DNA of 64,000 nucleotides, from NCBI GenBank assembly GCA_964639255.1, contig CAZXDP010000006.1, positions 1 through 64,000 of the forward strand, written 5' to 3'. A model generated the notes under the pieces. The model saw only the letters and a list, made by a program, of their open reading frames with translations. It had not been told where the DNA came from and ran no database searches. This document shows, piece after piece, positions 8,325-16,008 of this stretch. How positions within the stretch are numbered: position 1 is the first letter of the stretch; each line of letters starts with the position of its first letter. Made by a program: the position numbers and the translations under genes. The DNA is from NZQO01 sp964639255 (GTDB taxonomy: Bacteria; Bacteroidota; Bacteroidia; Flavobacteriales; Flavobacteriaceae).

Positions 8325-8332
8325 TACATTTG
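8325..8332 (+). promoter_or_regulatory. Possible -7 promoter box
   Basis: TACATTTG matches TAnnTTTG exactly but ends only 4 nt before the GTG start at 8337, so either the transcript is leaderless or the box is chance. There is no good TTTG at -33. Confidence 0.3.
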
Positions 8333-8336
8333 CCTT

Positions 8337-8675
8337 GTGAAATACGTAAAAAGATTTATATTAAGTCTTGCCTTCCTCTTGGTCGCGTTTGCCAACGGAA
8401 GGAGTATTCCTCACACATCACACCCCGACCTGAATTTTAGCGCCTCGTACCACGTTGCGTACGATGGCATCTTGGCAACTCCAGAAATCTCCGTTCGGGC
8501 GAGAGAGGTCCCTCCTTTGCTTGAAAAAATCGATTCGGCTACCAGACTCCAGAGGTATTCAAATGCTGATTTTAAAATAGTGGTCAAGCGGCTGCGCAGC
8601 CTTACGCTTCGCAACGAAGTAGACCAACGGGAGTTGCTGTATAGGCAGCTCTTCCCCTTCCATTCTTTTTGGTAA
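8337..8675 (+). CDS. Small exported protein of unknown function
   Basis: 112 residues from a GTG start, with no other in-frame start nearby. A hydrophobic signal segment (about residues 5-19, LSLAFLLVAFANG) is followed by a polar region with an Arg/Leu-rich tail. I recognise no family. The signal peptide and separate promoter-like box argue for a real gene, but no conserved motif confirms it. Confidence 0.45.
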   Translation: MKYVKRFILSLAFLLVAFANGRSIPHTSHPDLNFSASYHVAYDGILATPEISVRAREVPPLLEKIDSATRLQRYSNADFKIVVKRLRSLTLRNEVDQRELLYRQLFPFHSFW

Positions 8676-8781
8676 GTTTTTGTCGAACTTTTGAATTTTC
8701 TGAAGGCATCCCTACATGATCGCGTATTATTACGGGAAATGCCTCGCTGTTCAACTTCAAAAAACTTAAAAAAAATTATAT

Positions 8782-9258
8782 ATGGATACTTCAGCAATTA
8801 GTATTGGTCTTTTCCTATTACTTATTTTTATAGGCCCCATCGCCATCGTTCTCATAACGAATAGATTGCGACAAAAACAATTGGTTACAAATTTCAAGAA
8901 ACTGGCGAACGATCGATCGATAACGATTTCAGAAATAGATATCATTGGCACCACAATTATTGGGCTCGATACAACCAGCAAGATAGTAGCTTGGTCCTAC
9001 ACAGGAAGATTGGAAAGCGAGTTTAAGACCATACCGCTTTCTGCTATAACCCACAGAGAGTTACGCACTGATATTTCATCCACAAAGACCATCGATACGG
9101 TGTGGTTGCAAGTAACGACACTTTCTGGAATAGTGGATATCTATTTTTATCGCGAGGACGACGAAGAAACACCCTCTACCGATGCTTTGGCCTGTCTGCA
9201 AAGTGCCGAGTATTGGAAACGCACCCTTTCCCAAGATGGCGGAAAGAAAGCAGCATAA
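8782..9258 (+). CDS. Membrane-anchored protein of unknown function
   Basis: 158 residues. One N-terminal membrane helix (about residues 8-26, LFLLLIFIGPIAIVLI) precedes a basic stop-transfer stretch (RLRQKQ) and a cytoplasmic domain of about 120 residues rich in Ile/Thr beta strands, reminiscent of small PH-like membrane-anchored domains. It ends in a flexible acidic and lysine-rich tail. No catalytic motif is visible. A strong terminator follows directly. Confidence 0.6.
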   Translation: MDTSAISIGLFLLLIFIGPIAIVLITNRLRQKQLVTNFKKLANDRSITISEIDIIGTTIIGLDTTSKIVAWSYTGRLESEFKTIPLSAITHRELRTDISSTKTIDTVWLQVTTLSGIVDIYFYREDDEETPSTDALACLQSAEYWKRTLSQDGGKKAA

Positions 9259-9263
9259 ATTTG

Positions 9264-9298
9264 AAAACCCCTTTTGCTTATAGCGGAAGGGGTTTTTT
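9264..9298 (+). terminator. Rho-independent terminator
   Basis: AAAACCCCTT (9264-9273) pairs with AAGGGGTTTT (9287-9296) around a 13-nt loop and runs into a T tract. It closes the 8782-9258 gene. Confidence 0.85.
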
Positions 9299-9340
9299 CA
9301 TTCATTCAAACAGTGGGTTGATAGAATGATTAACAAATAG

Positions 9341-9374
9341 TTTGTACAAATAAGCTTTTAAATCTTTAATTTAG
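9341..9374 (+). promoter_or_regulatory. Promoter of the CNNM/CBS gene
   Basis: TTTG at 9341-9344, a 22-nt spacer, then TAATTTAG at 9367-9374 (one mismatch to TAnnTTTG). The ATG follows 18 nt later. Confidence 0.5.
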
Positions 9375-9392
9375 TCGAAACTTATTGTTGGA

Positions 9393-10472
9393 ATGACGCT
9401 ACTGATATTATACGCCTTAATTTCCATTTTCTTTTCTTTTTTATGTTCTGTCCTCGAGGCGGCACTGTTGAGCTTTACCCCTACGTATATAAAGGTAAAG
9501 CGGCAGGAAGGCAAGAGCTATGCCTTAACCTTGGCCAATTTTAAGAAAGATATAGACAAGCCTTTAATTGCCATATTAACCCTCAATACGGTGGCCCATA
9601 CCGTTGGTGCCATCTTGGTGGGAGTACAGGCAGAAAAAGTATGGCCCTCTGGCGGCATGGTGGGTATTATCTCGGCTATTATGACGGCCCTAATCCTTAT
9701 TGTTTCAGAAATCATCCCAAAAACAATAGGAGCCACTTATTGGAAATCACTGGGCAACTTTACCGCTCGGTTCTTGAAAATCATTATTTTTCCGCTGAAG
9801 TATACGGGGATACTTTGGCTGTTATTGCTAACCACCAAATTAATTGGCAAATCGGCCCATGTAAGTACGATGAGCCGGGAAGAATTTATCGCAATTACCG
9901 ATGCCGCGCGCGAAGAGGGTGTATTTGAGGAAAACGAAAGCGCAGTGATTAAGAACCTACTTATTTTCAAGTCGGTTACTGCGAAAAATGTGATGACCCC
10001 CTATCCTGTAGTAACCAGTGAGGATGAGGATATGACTTTGAGTGAATTCCATAATGAGCACCGTAACCTACGATTTTCAAGAATTCCTGTCTATAAGGAA
10101 AAGAACAACAATATTACGGGATTTGTGCTGCGGGACGATATCCTAGAGGAAATTGTGGAGGACAACGGGCAAAAATTTCTGAAGGACCTAAAACGCGAGA
10201 TTTTTGTGGTTCAGGACGATACACCTATCCCCGACCTTTTTGATACCTTTATAAAACAACGCGCCCATATTGCCTTGGTGGTAGATGAATTTGGAAACAC
10301 TACGGGCATCGTTACTATGGAAGATATTATCGAAACCCTGCTAGGACTCGAAATTATGGACGAAAGCGATGCTATCGAGGATATGCAAAAACAAGCCCGT
10401 AAAAACTGGGAACGCCGTGCCCAGCGTATGGGTATAAAGTTGCAGGACAAACGCGAAGAGCAGAGCGAATAG
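9393..10472 (+). CDS. CNNM/CorC-type membrane protein with CBS pair
   Basis: 359 residues. A DUF21/CNNM membrane domain (about residues 1-155, four hydrophobic helices, with the family segment VLEAALLSFTP and SEIIPKTIGATYW) is followed by a pair of CBS domains (about 195-320; VMTPYPVV and VVDEFGNTTGIVTMEDIIE). The C-terminal CorC_HlyC domain of longer homologues is missing, so this is the short form. Such proteins are linked to Mg2+/Co2+ efflux, with CBS sensing of Mg-ATP; 'hemolysin' labels for this family are unreliable. The next gene starts inside its stop codon. Confidence 0.88.
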   Translation: MTLLILYALISIFFSFLCSVLEAALLSFTPTYIKVKRQEGKSYALTLANFKKDIDKPLIAILTLNTVAHTVGAILVGVQAEKVWPSGGMVGIISAIMTALILIVSEIIPKTIGATYWKSLGNFTARFLKIIIFPLKYTGILWLLLLTTKLIGKSAHVSTMSREEFIAITDAAREEGVFEENESAVIKNLLIFKSVTAKNVMTPYPVVTSEDEDMTLSEFHNEHRNLRFSRIPVYKEKNNNITGFVLRDDILEEIVEDNGQKFLKDLKREIFVVQDDTPIPDLFDTFIKQRAHIALVVDEFGNTTGIVTMEDIIETLLGLEIMDESDAIEDMQKQARKNWERRAQRMGIKLQDKREEQSE

Positions 10473-10945
10473 TGGAAACTGCGTGGATAGAATCGCCCAT
10501 AGGCTGGCTGGAGCTAACAGGAGACTCCCAAGGACTGCGCTCTATTTCATTTAAAGAGGATGGAGACGATCAAACTACCACTATCCCACCATCGTTGACA
10601 GTAGCCGTACAACAGCTAAACGCCTATTTTAGAAAGGAACGAACCCAGTTTGACCTACGCCTTAACCCGCAGGGAACCCTCTTTCAGGAAAAAGTTTGGC
10701 GGCAATTGCAAGACATCCCCTATGGCACAACCTGTTCCTACCAAGAAATTGCCAATAGGTTGGGCGATCCCAAGGTAATTCGGGCGGCGGCCTCTGCCAA
10801 TGGTAAAAACCCATTGGCCATTGTAATACCGTGTCATCGCGTAGTGGGTAGCGATGGTTCGCTAACTGGCTATGCGGGGGGATTGCACCGGAAAAAATGG
10901 CTGCTTGAGCACGAAAGCCCTTCACAGCAAACCACCCTGTTTTGA
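10472..10945 (+). CDS. Methylated-DNA--protein-cysteine methyltransferase
   Basis: 157 residues. Repairs O6-alkylguanine by transferring the alkyl group irreversibly to its own cysteine. The signature IVIPCHRVVGSDGSLTGYAG is intact with acceptor Cys121, and the DNA-binding segment FQEKVWRQLQDIPYGTTCSY precedes it. It is an Ogt/Ada-C type protein without an AdaA domain. The GTG start at 10472 shares a base with the upstream stop codon. Confidence 0.94.
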   Translation: METAWIESPIGWLELTGDSQGLRSISFKEDGDDQTTTIPPSLTVAVQQLNAYFRKERTQFDLRLNPQGTLFQEKVWRQLQDIPYGTTCSYQEIANRLGDPKVIRAAASANGKNPLAIVIPCHRVVGSDGSLTGYAGGLHRKKWLLEHESPSQQTTLF

Positions 10946-10960
10946 AAATGGATATCCCGT

Positions 10961-12103
10961 ATGTTAAAGAGAATTATAAGCAGTAGTGTAGGCATCGTAT
11001 TGATTTGCGTAGTAGCGCTCTATCTTTTTGATTATGAATATATCCTGAAAGGCATCCGCGTGGTGTACCTCACTGGGCATACCACAGCCTATATAGACGA
11101 TTTTGAGCATTTTGAAAGCGATACCATCGCGGCACCCATCCAGCCCCAACCTTGGCCCTTGCACAGTGCGTATGGCACGTTACGTGCCACCCCCTCTTTA
11201 GACAGCCTCAATGCACATTTGGAGACCATCGCCTTTCTCATCATTAAGAACGATAGCATTCTTTATGAAAAGTATGCAACTGGATATGGTATAGATTCTA
11301 AAACCAATTCGTTCTCTATGGCCAAGAGCATTGTTTCGGCAATGCTGGGCAAAGCGCTGCAAGAAGGATATATTACCGGACTGGATCAACCCGTGTCCGA
11401 TTTCTTTCCGAAGTACGCTGGCACCCACCTAACTATTGGCGATCTCTCCTCTATGGCTTCTGGCCTCAATTGGGACGAATCGTACAAAAATCCCTTTGGA
11501 ATTACTGCTCGCGCCTACTACGACAATGACCTTGCAGAAACCATTCTGTCGATGGAAGTGGTGGACACCCCTGGCACCCACTTTAAATACCTTAGTGGCA
11601 ACTCGCAGCTCCTGGCAATGGTCATAGAAAAGGCCATCGCGCCCACCGGACTCGATTTGGCTTCCTATCTTTCCGAACGCTTCTGGAAACCCATGGGCGC
11701 TAGCGAATGGGCCCTGTGGCAAGTAGACGACCCCACGCATGGGCTAGTGAAGGCCTACTGTTGTATAGGCAGCAACGCACGCGATTTCGCACGGTTTGGC
11801 AAACTCTACAAAAACTGGGGAAGATGGAACGGCACGCAAATATTGGATTCTGCCTTCGTCGCCAAGAGCATACGCCCCAGATTTGAGGAAAGTCCGCAGT
11901 ACGGTTATGGCTTTTGGCTCAGCAATTACCGGGACAAGGAGATATTTGTAATGCGGGGCATTTTAGGCCAATATGTTATCAACATTCCGGAGGATGATTT
12001 GATCATCGTCCGCTTGGGCCATCAAATAGGGAACAAGGGAACCAGGCCTTTTAGCGACGATTTCTATGAGTACGTTGACGAAGCTTATACTATGCTGGAA
12101 TAA
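10961..12103 (+). CDS. Membrane-anchored serine hydrolase, beta-lactamase class C fold
   Basis: 380 residues. An N-terminal membrane helix (about 6-23) anchors a periplasmic serine-hydrolase domain. The SxxK motif is SMAK (Ser119, Lys122). The second motif appears as LSGNSQLL, the SGN form found in many flavobacterial homologues instead of YSN. The third region is probably MRGILGQY near residue 330. Likely a peptidase, esterase or D-amino-acid hydrolase; the substrate cannot be read from sequence. The 15-nt gap to the upstream gene suggests co-transcription. Confidence 0.85.
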   Translation: MLKRIISSSVGIVLICVVALYLFDYEYILKGIRVVYLTGHTTAYIDDFEHFESDTIAAPIQPQPWPLHSAYGTLRATPSLDSLNAHLETIAFLIIKNDSILYEKYATGYGIDSKTNSFSMAKSIVSAMLGKALQEGYITGLDQPVSDFFPKYAGTHLTIGDLSSMASGLNWDESYKNPFGITARAYYDNDLAETILSMEVVDTPGTHFKYLSGNSQLLAMVIEKAIAPTGLDLASYLSERFWKPMGASEWALWQVDDPTHGLVKAYCCIGSNARDFARFGKLYKNWGRWNGTQILDSAFVAKSIRPRFEESPQYGYGFWLSNYRDKEIFVMRGILGQYVINIPEDDLIIVRLGHQIGNKGTRPFSDDFYEYVDEAYTMLE

Positions 12104-12160
12104 TGTTAGGTGATTTTTTCGTAGCTTCGTAAAGCTCCCCTCTTTTAATTCCGAAAACCA

Positions 12161-12874
12161 ATGGTGTCACGCATCAATTTAGAGCATATCCTCTTTCTGG
12201 ATATTGAAACCGTACCCCAGAACGAAGGTTACAATTCATTACAAGACCAGGAAAAGTTGCTATGGGAGCAAAAAACAAAATACCAGCGCAAAGACGAATT
12301 TACTGCCGAGGAGTTTTACGACCGGGCCGGTATCTGGGCCGAGTTTGGGAAAATAGTCTGCATTTCAGTTGGATATTTTACCCTACGAGGCGATGTTCGC
12401 AATTTTAGGATTACCACCTTCCACGGCGAGGAAACCATCATCTTGCGCGACTTTAAAAGCTTGTTGGAAACCCATTTTAACAGGCCGAACCATTTGCTCT
12501 GCGCCCATAATGGCAAAGAATTCGATTTCCCCTATATCGCCCGGCGCATGATTATCCAAGGTATCGCACTGCCGCACAAGCTGAATCTCTTCGGAAAGAA
12601 GCCTTGGGAAGTCCCACACCTAGACACGCTGGAACTATGGAAATTTGGCGATTTTAAAACCTTTACCTCCCTGAAATTGTTGGCTCACGTTTTGGGCATC
12701 CCCTCTCCCAAAGATGACATAGACGGCAGCGATGTTAGGAAGGTATTTTACGATGATGGGGACATAGACAGAATCATCGAATACTGCGAAAAAGACACCC
12801 TTACCGTAGCCCAGATTTTCCTACGTCTACGCAACGAGCCTTTGCTCACAGAAGACGAGGTCCTATCTGTATAG
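12161..12874 (+). CDS. Predicted 3'-5' exonuclease, PolB-like DnaQ fold
   Basis: 237 residues. ExoI motif ILFLDIETVP (Asp/Glu near residues 14-16), ExoII AHNGKEFDFPYIARR, and ExoIII region YCEKDTLTVAQIFLR with the final catalytic Asp. This matches the PolB-related exonuclease family of stand-alone enzymes. It probably acts in DNA repair or processing. It converges on the TonB receptor gene with a 13-bp gap and no visible terminator. Confidence 0.88.
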   Translation: MVSRINLEHILFLDIETVPQNEGYNSLQDQEKLLWEQKTKYQRKDEFTAEEFYDRAGIWAEFGKIVCISVGYFTLRGDVRNFRITTFHGEETIILRDFKSLLETHFNRPNHLLCAHNGKEFDFPYIARRMIIQGIALPHKLNLFGKKPWEVPHLDTLELWKFGDFKTFTSLKLLAHVLGIPSPKDDIDGSDVRKVFYDDGDIDRIIEYCEKDTLTVAQIFLRLRNEPLLTEDEVLSV

Positions 12875-12887
12875 AATTCGCTTTTTG

Positions 12888-15287
12888 TTAAAATACGTAG
12901 CTCGCGGAAAGGATCAAGTTACGACCAGGGGCCGTTATACCGCTGCTGTAAGGTCTATACCGTTGGTCGGTAATGTTCTCTAAAACGGCGGTTAAGCGTA
13001 ACGCCTCGCTTATTTCGTACTGTCCCCCTAAGTTTAGGGTATACCAACTGGGTGAATAGGGATTGCCGTTTTCATCTTTGGCATATAAAAAATCATTGTT
13101 TGCCTGGCTCGGTGCCAAATCTTCAAAATCGAATTGACCGTTATATTCAGAAAAAGCATCTAGCTTCCAACGCTCACCCTTAAAAATGAGGTGGGTATTG
13201 CCAAACTGTGGCGCGGCGTGCCGAATGGGATTCCGGTTGCCTTCGTCATCTTCCTCATACCCATCTGTAATGTTATATTGTGAGGTGAGTTGCACTTCTT
13301 GGGTAATATTTACTTCGATACCGGCCTCAAAACCGTACACTTCTGCCATAGCTGCATTTTGAATAGCTTGTACACGGCTTAGTTCACCCTGATATTCAAT
13401 TTCGGTAACTCCATTCAAGGAAAAGTCGCGGCGTACCAAAGCATCCTCTAGCTGTGTCATATACGTAGCCAATTCAATCTTAACTACCTCATTGAAATTT
13501 AAGGTGGCTCCTACCTCACCATTATACGCGTATTCTGCCTCCAGATGGGGGTTTGGAACCACCACACTGCCAGGCTCGCTATCGAAGATTTTTCCAATGT
13601 CGTCAATGTTGGGCGCGCGAAAGGCAGTACCAAAATTGGCCCGAAGACCTACTATTTCACTAGCCTGCCACGTAAGACCGGCACTGCCTGTCAAAGCTCC
13701 GGTATCGATATTGGCCTGGGTAAAAGGAAAATCATAGAACGGGCCTACAAAACTTGCATCCACCAGAATGTGATTATACCGCAGTCCGCCTAGAAACGAA
13801 AGGTCGTCGGCGATCTTCCATTGCAGGCTCCCGTAGGCTGCCATGCTTTGCCACGTTGCACCGTCTGGGTATCTGGAGGCCGTGGGTTGCGAGATTCCCG
13901 TAGAAATATCCGTTTGCTTCCCGTCACTGTGAACTTTGTTAAACACATATTCCACACCGTAAAACAAAGAGACCCCGCTCAGGTTTTTGGTAAAGTCCCA
14001 ACCGGCGCTATAGGCATCTACGCGTTCGTCTGTTTCAAACAAAACGACCTCTCCAAAATCGCGATCGTTACGGCTCTCTTCAAATTGTTGGTATGAAAGG
14101 GTTAGGGTACTTTCATCATAAAGCTTCTTTGCCTTGTTGCTTATCTGCAAATTACCCGCCATCCATTGCTGCGGACCGTAATACCACTCGGCAGAACGCA
14201 GCTGGCCATCGCGCTTCCGTATTAAGCGATCGTATCTAGGTATGTCACTTGTGGTGGTATAGAACAACCCAAGATTAAAATCCCACGTACTGGAGGGCAT
14301 AAAACGCATCTTTTGCATTAGGTTAAGTTGGTCGTATCCTGTAGGAACCTGAACTTGTGGATCGTCGTTTTGAACAATCACATCCTCGCCATCGACCCTC
14401 GTGACATATTCTGGTCGCAGGTAGTCGTCCGGGCCGTGAGATCCCATACGGAGGTCGTCAAAATCACTGTAAGAGATACTGGTTAAGAAAGCCCATTGCT
14501 TGTTTCCAATATTAAAATCTACGTGACCGGTTTTCTCGTTATTGGCGGTAGCATACCGTGCCAATGCATTGCCGGAAAGTGCGATGCCCTCTTCAAATGA
14601 AAACTTCGGTTTTTTGGTATAGAAGTTCATTACCCCCCCTACGGCATCACTTCCGTAGACCACGGAACCAGGGCCCAAAATCACTTCGGTTCTTTCAATA
14701 GAAAAAGGATCGATTGAAATTACATTTTGAACGTTGCCTCCCCTAAAAATAGCCGTGTTAAACCGAACCCCGTCTACCGTTATTAACAAACGGTTGGTCG
14801 AGAAGCCCCTAATGAGAGGGCTGCCCCCGCCCAACTGACTTTTTTGAACATATACCTGCCCTGTGGTCTCCAGAAGATCGGCCGCGGTTTGTGGATTGAA
14901 AAACTGAACCTGTTCGCTATTTACCGAAACGATTTGCTGAGGAATTTTCTTTCGCTCTTGTCCAAATTTAGAGACCGATACCACAATCTCATCGAGCGCA
15001 CTGGCGTCGGCCTCCATTAGCACAATGTTGCCATCGGCCAAGATGTCTCGTTTAGAAAGGCTTTTTTTCACCTGTGCTATATGCTGAAAGGTAATGTTTT
15101 CATTTAGATTAAAATTTGAAATATCTACTATCCCATCAAAATCTGTAACCCCGGTTTTGCTTTTGTCATCGTTAAAAACCGCAACGCCAGCAAGGGGCTG
15201 GCGGCTTTCTGAATCGAGCACCTCAATGTTTTGTGAATAAAGTGATGTAAGGGTAATAAGTAATAGAAAGGTAACAATTATTCTCAT
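12888..15287 (-). CDS. TonB-dependent receptor, heme-receptor-like
   Basis: 799 residues. Signal peptide (1-18, ending SLYSQ), then a carboxypeptidase-like domain (about 20-92), a plug (about 110-225, with LIRGFSTNRLLITVDGVR and ILGPGSVVYGSDAVGGV) and a 22-strand-type barrel ending in a C-terminal aromatic residue (ASYVF). A FRAP box at 556-559 and NPHL at 579-582 match the FRAP/NPNL pair characteristic of heme and hemoglobin receptors. Heme uptake is therefore a reasonable inference. It lies 1 nt after recO and is probably in the same operon as porZ and recO. Confidence 0.9.
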   Translation of the reverse strand: MRIIVTFLLLITLTSLYSQNIEVLDSESRQPLAGVAVFNDDKSKTGVTDFDGIVDISNFNLNENITFQHIAQVKKSLSKRDILADGNIVLMEADASALDEIVVSVSKFGQERKKIPQQIVSVNSEQVQFFNPQTAADLLETTGQVYVQKSQLGGGSPLIRGFSTNRLLITVDGVRFNTAIFRGGNVQNVISIDPFSIERTEVILGPGSVVYGSDAVGGVMNFYTKKPKFSFEEGIALSGNALARYATANNEKTGHVDFNIGNKQWAFLTSISYSDFDDLRMGSHGPDDYLRPEYVTRVDGEDVIVQNDDPQVQVPTGYDQLNLMQKMRFMPSSTWDFNLGLFYTTTSDIPRYDRLIRKRDGQLRSAEWYYGPQQWMAGNLQISNKAKKLYDESTLTLSYQQFEESRNDRDFGEVVLFETDERVDAYSAGWDFTKNLSGVSLFYGVEYVFNKVHSDGKQTDISTGISQPTASRYPDGATWQSMAAYGSLQWKIADDLSFLGGLRYNHILVDASFVGPFYDFPFTQANIDTGALTGSAGLTWQASEIVGLRANFGTAFRAPNIDDIGKIFDSEPGSVVVPNPHLEAEYAYNGEVGATLNFNEVVKIELATYMTQLEDALVRRDFSLNGVTEIEYQGELSRVQAIQNAAMAEVYGFEAGIEVNITQEVQLTSQYNITDGYEEDDEGNRNPIRHAAPQFGNTHLIFKGERWKLDAFSEYNGQFDFEDLAPSQANNDFLYAKDENGNPYSPSWYTLNLGGQYEISEALRLTAVLENITDQRYRPYSSGITAPGRNLILSASYVF

Positions 15288-15288
15288 A

Positions 15289-16008
15289 TTAGGTAAACAG
15301 TTGGTTGAGGACCAACAAAGACTTTGGGCTCTTGAAATCCTGCACGTGAAACTCGTAATATCGCAGCAGCAAAAGCAAGAGATTGGCTCGGCTTGTTTTG
15401 GTCAATTTAATTTGGCTACTTGCCTCAAATTCTATGCCGAAGAACCTCTTTAAATTGACTGTCTCTGGCCCTTCCTCGCAATACCAACCCGATGCTTGAT
15501 GCTGAAATACCCCGTCCTCAAGATTAAAGTATTGTCCTTCAATAAAAGAGGTATCGGGGTGAAAGCCCAAATAACCGCTTAATCGTAGTAAAAAAAATAT
15601 ATGAAAATTGGAAATGTCCTTATGAGTATCCAGCCATTGCAGCGAATGTTCTAAGAAATGATAGAGAGGTTCGTTAGTTTCTTCTTCCCGCAGCGTATTT
15701 TTTAGTATTTCTGAAAGAAACATAACCAGGGTGCCTTTTATAACATCGGTATGTAATGTTTGGTACGGTATGGCTATTTTCGTTTCGCGAATGTACTCTA
15801 AGGTACCCTTATTTTTGTGTGTGGCAACAAGTTCCAGTTGTGTAAGGGGCTGAAAGTAGGAAGCGCGCACCTTCCCCTTTCGCGATTTCAGCACACCCCT
15901 AACGAGGTAAGTTTTAGGTCCATTGGAAAGGGTAAGACAAGTAACTATGAGATCTGCCTCCCCGTATTTGAGTGCAGAGAGTACGATCGCTCGGGTTGAA
16001 ACCAACAT
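15289..16008 (-). CDS. recO: DNA repair protein RecO
   Basis: 239 residues. The N-terminal OB-fold begins MLVSTRAIVLSALKYGEADL, the usual RecO opening, followed by a helical C-terminal domain. It mediates RecA loading on SSB-coated DNA in the RecFOR pathway. No zinc-finger cysteine cluster is obvious. Its ATG overlaps the stop of the upstream porZ-like gene by one base (TAATG), indicating translational coupling. Confidence 0.93.
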   Translation of the reverse strand: MLVSTRAIVLSALKYGEADLIVTCLTLSNGPKTYLVRGVLKSRKGKVRASYFQPLTQLELVATHKNKGTLEYIRETKIAIPYQTLHTDVIKGTLVMFLSEILKNTLREEETNEPLYHFLEHSLQWLDTHKDISNFHIFFLLRLSGYLGFHPDTSFIEGQYFNLEDGVFQHQASGWYCEEGPETVNLKRFFGIEFEASSQIKLTKTSRANLLLLLLRYYEFHVQDFKSPKSLLVLNQLFT

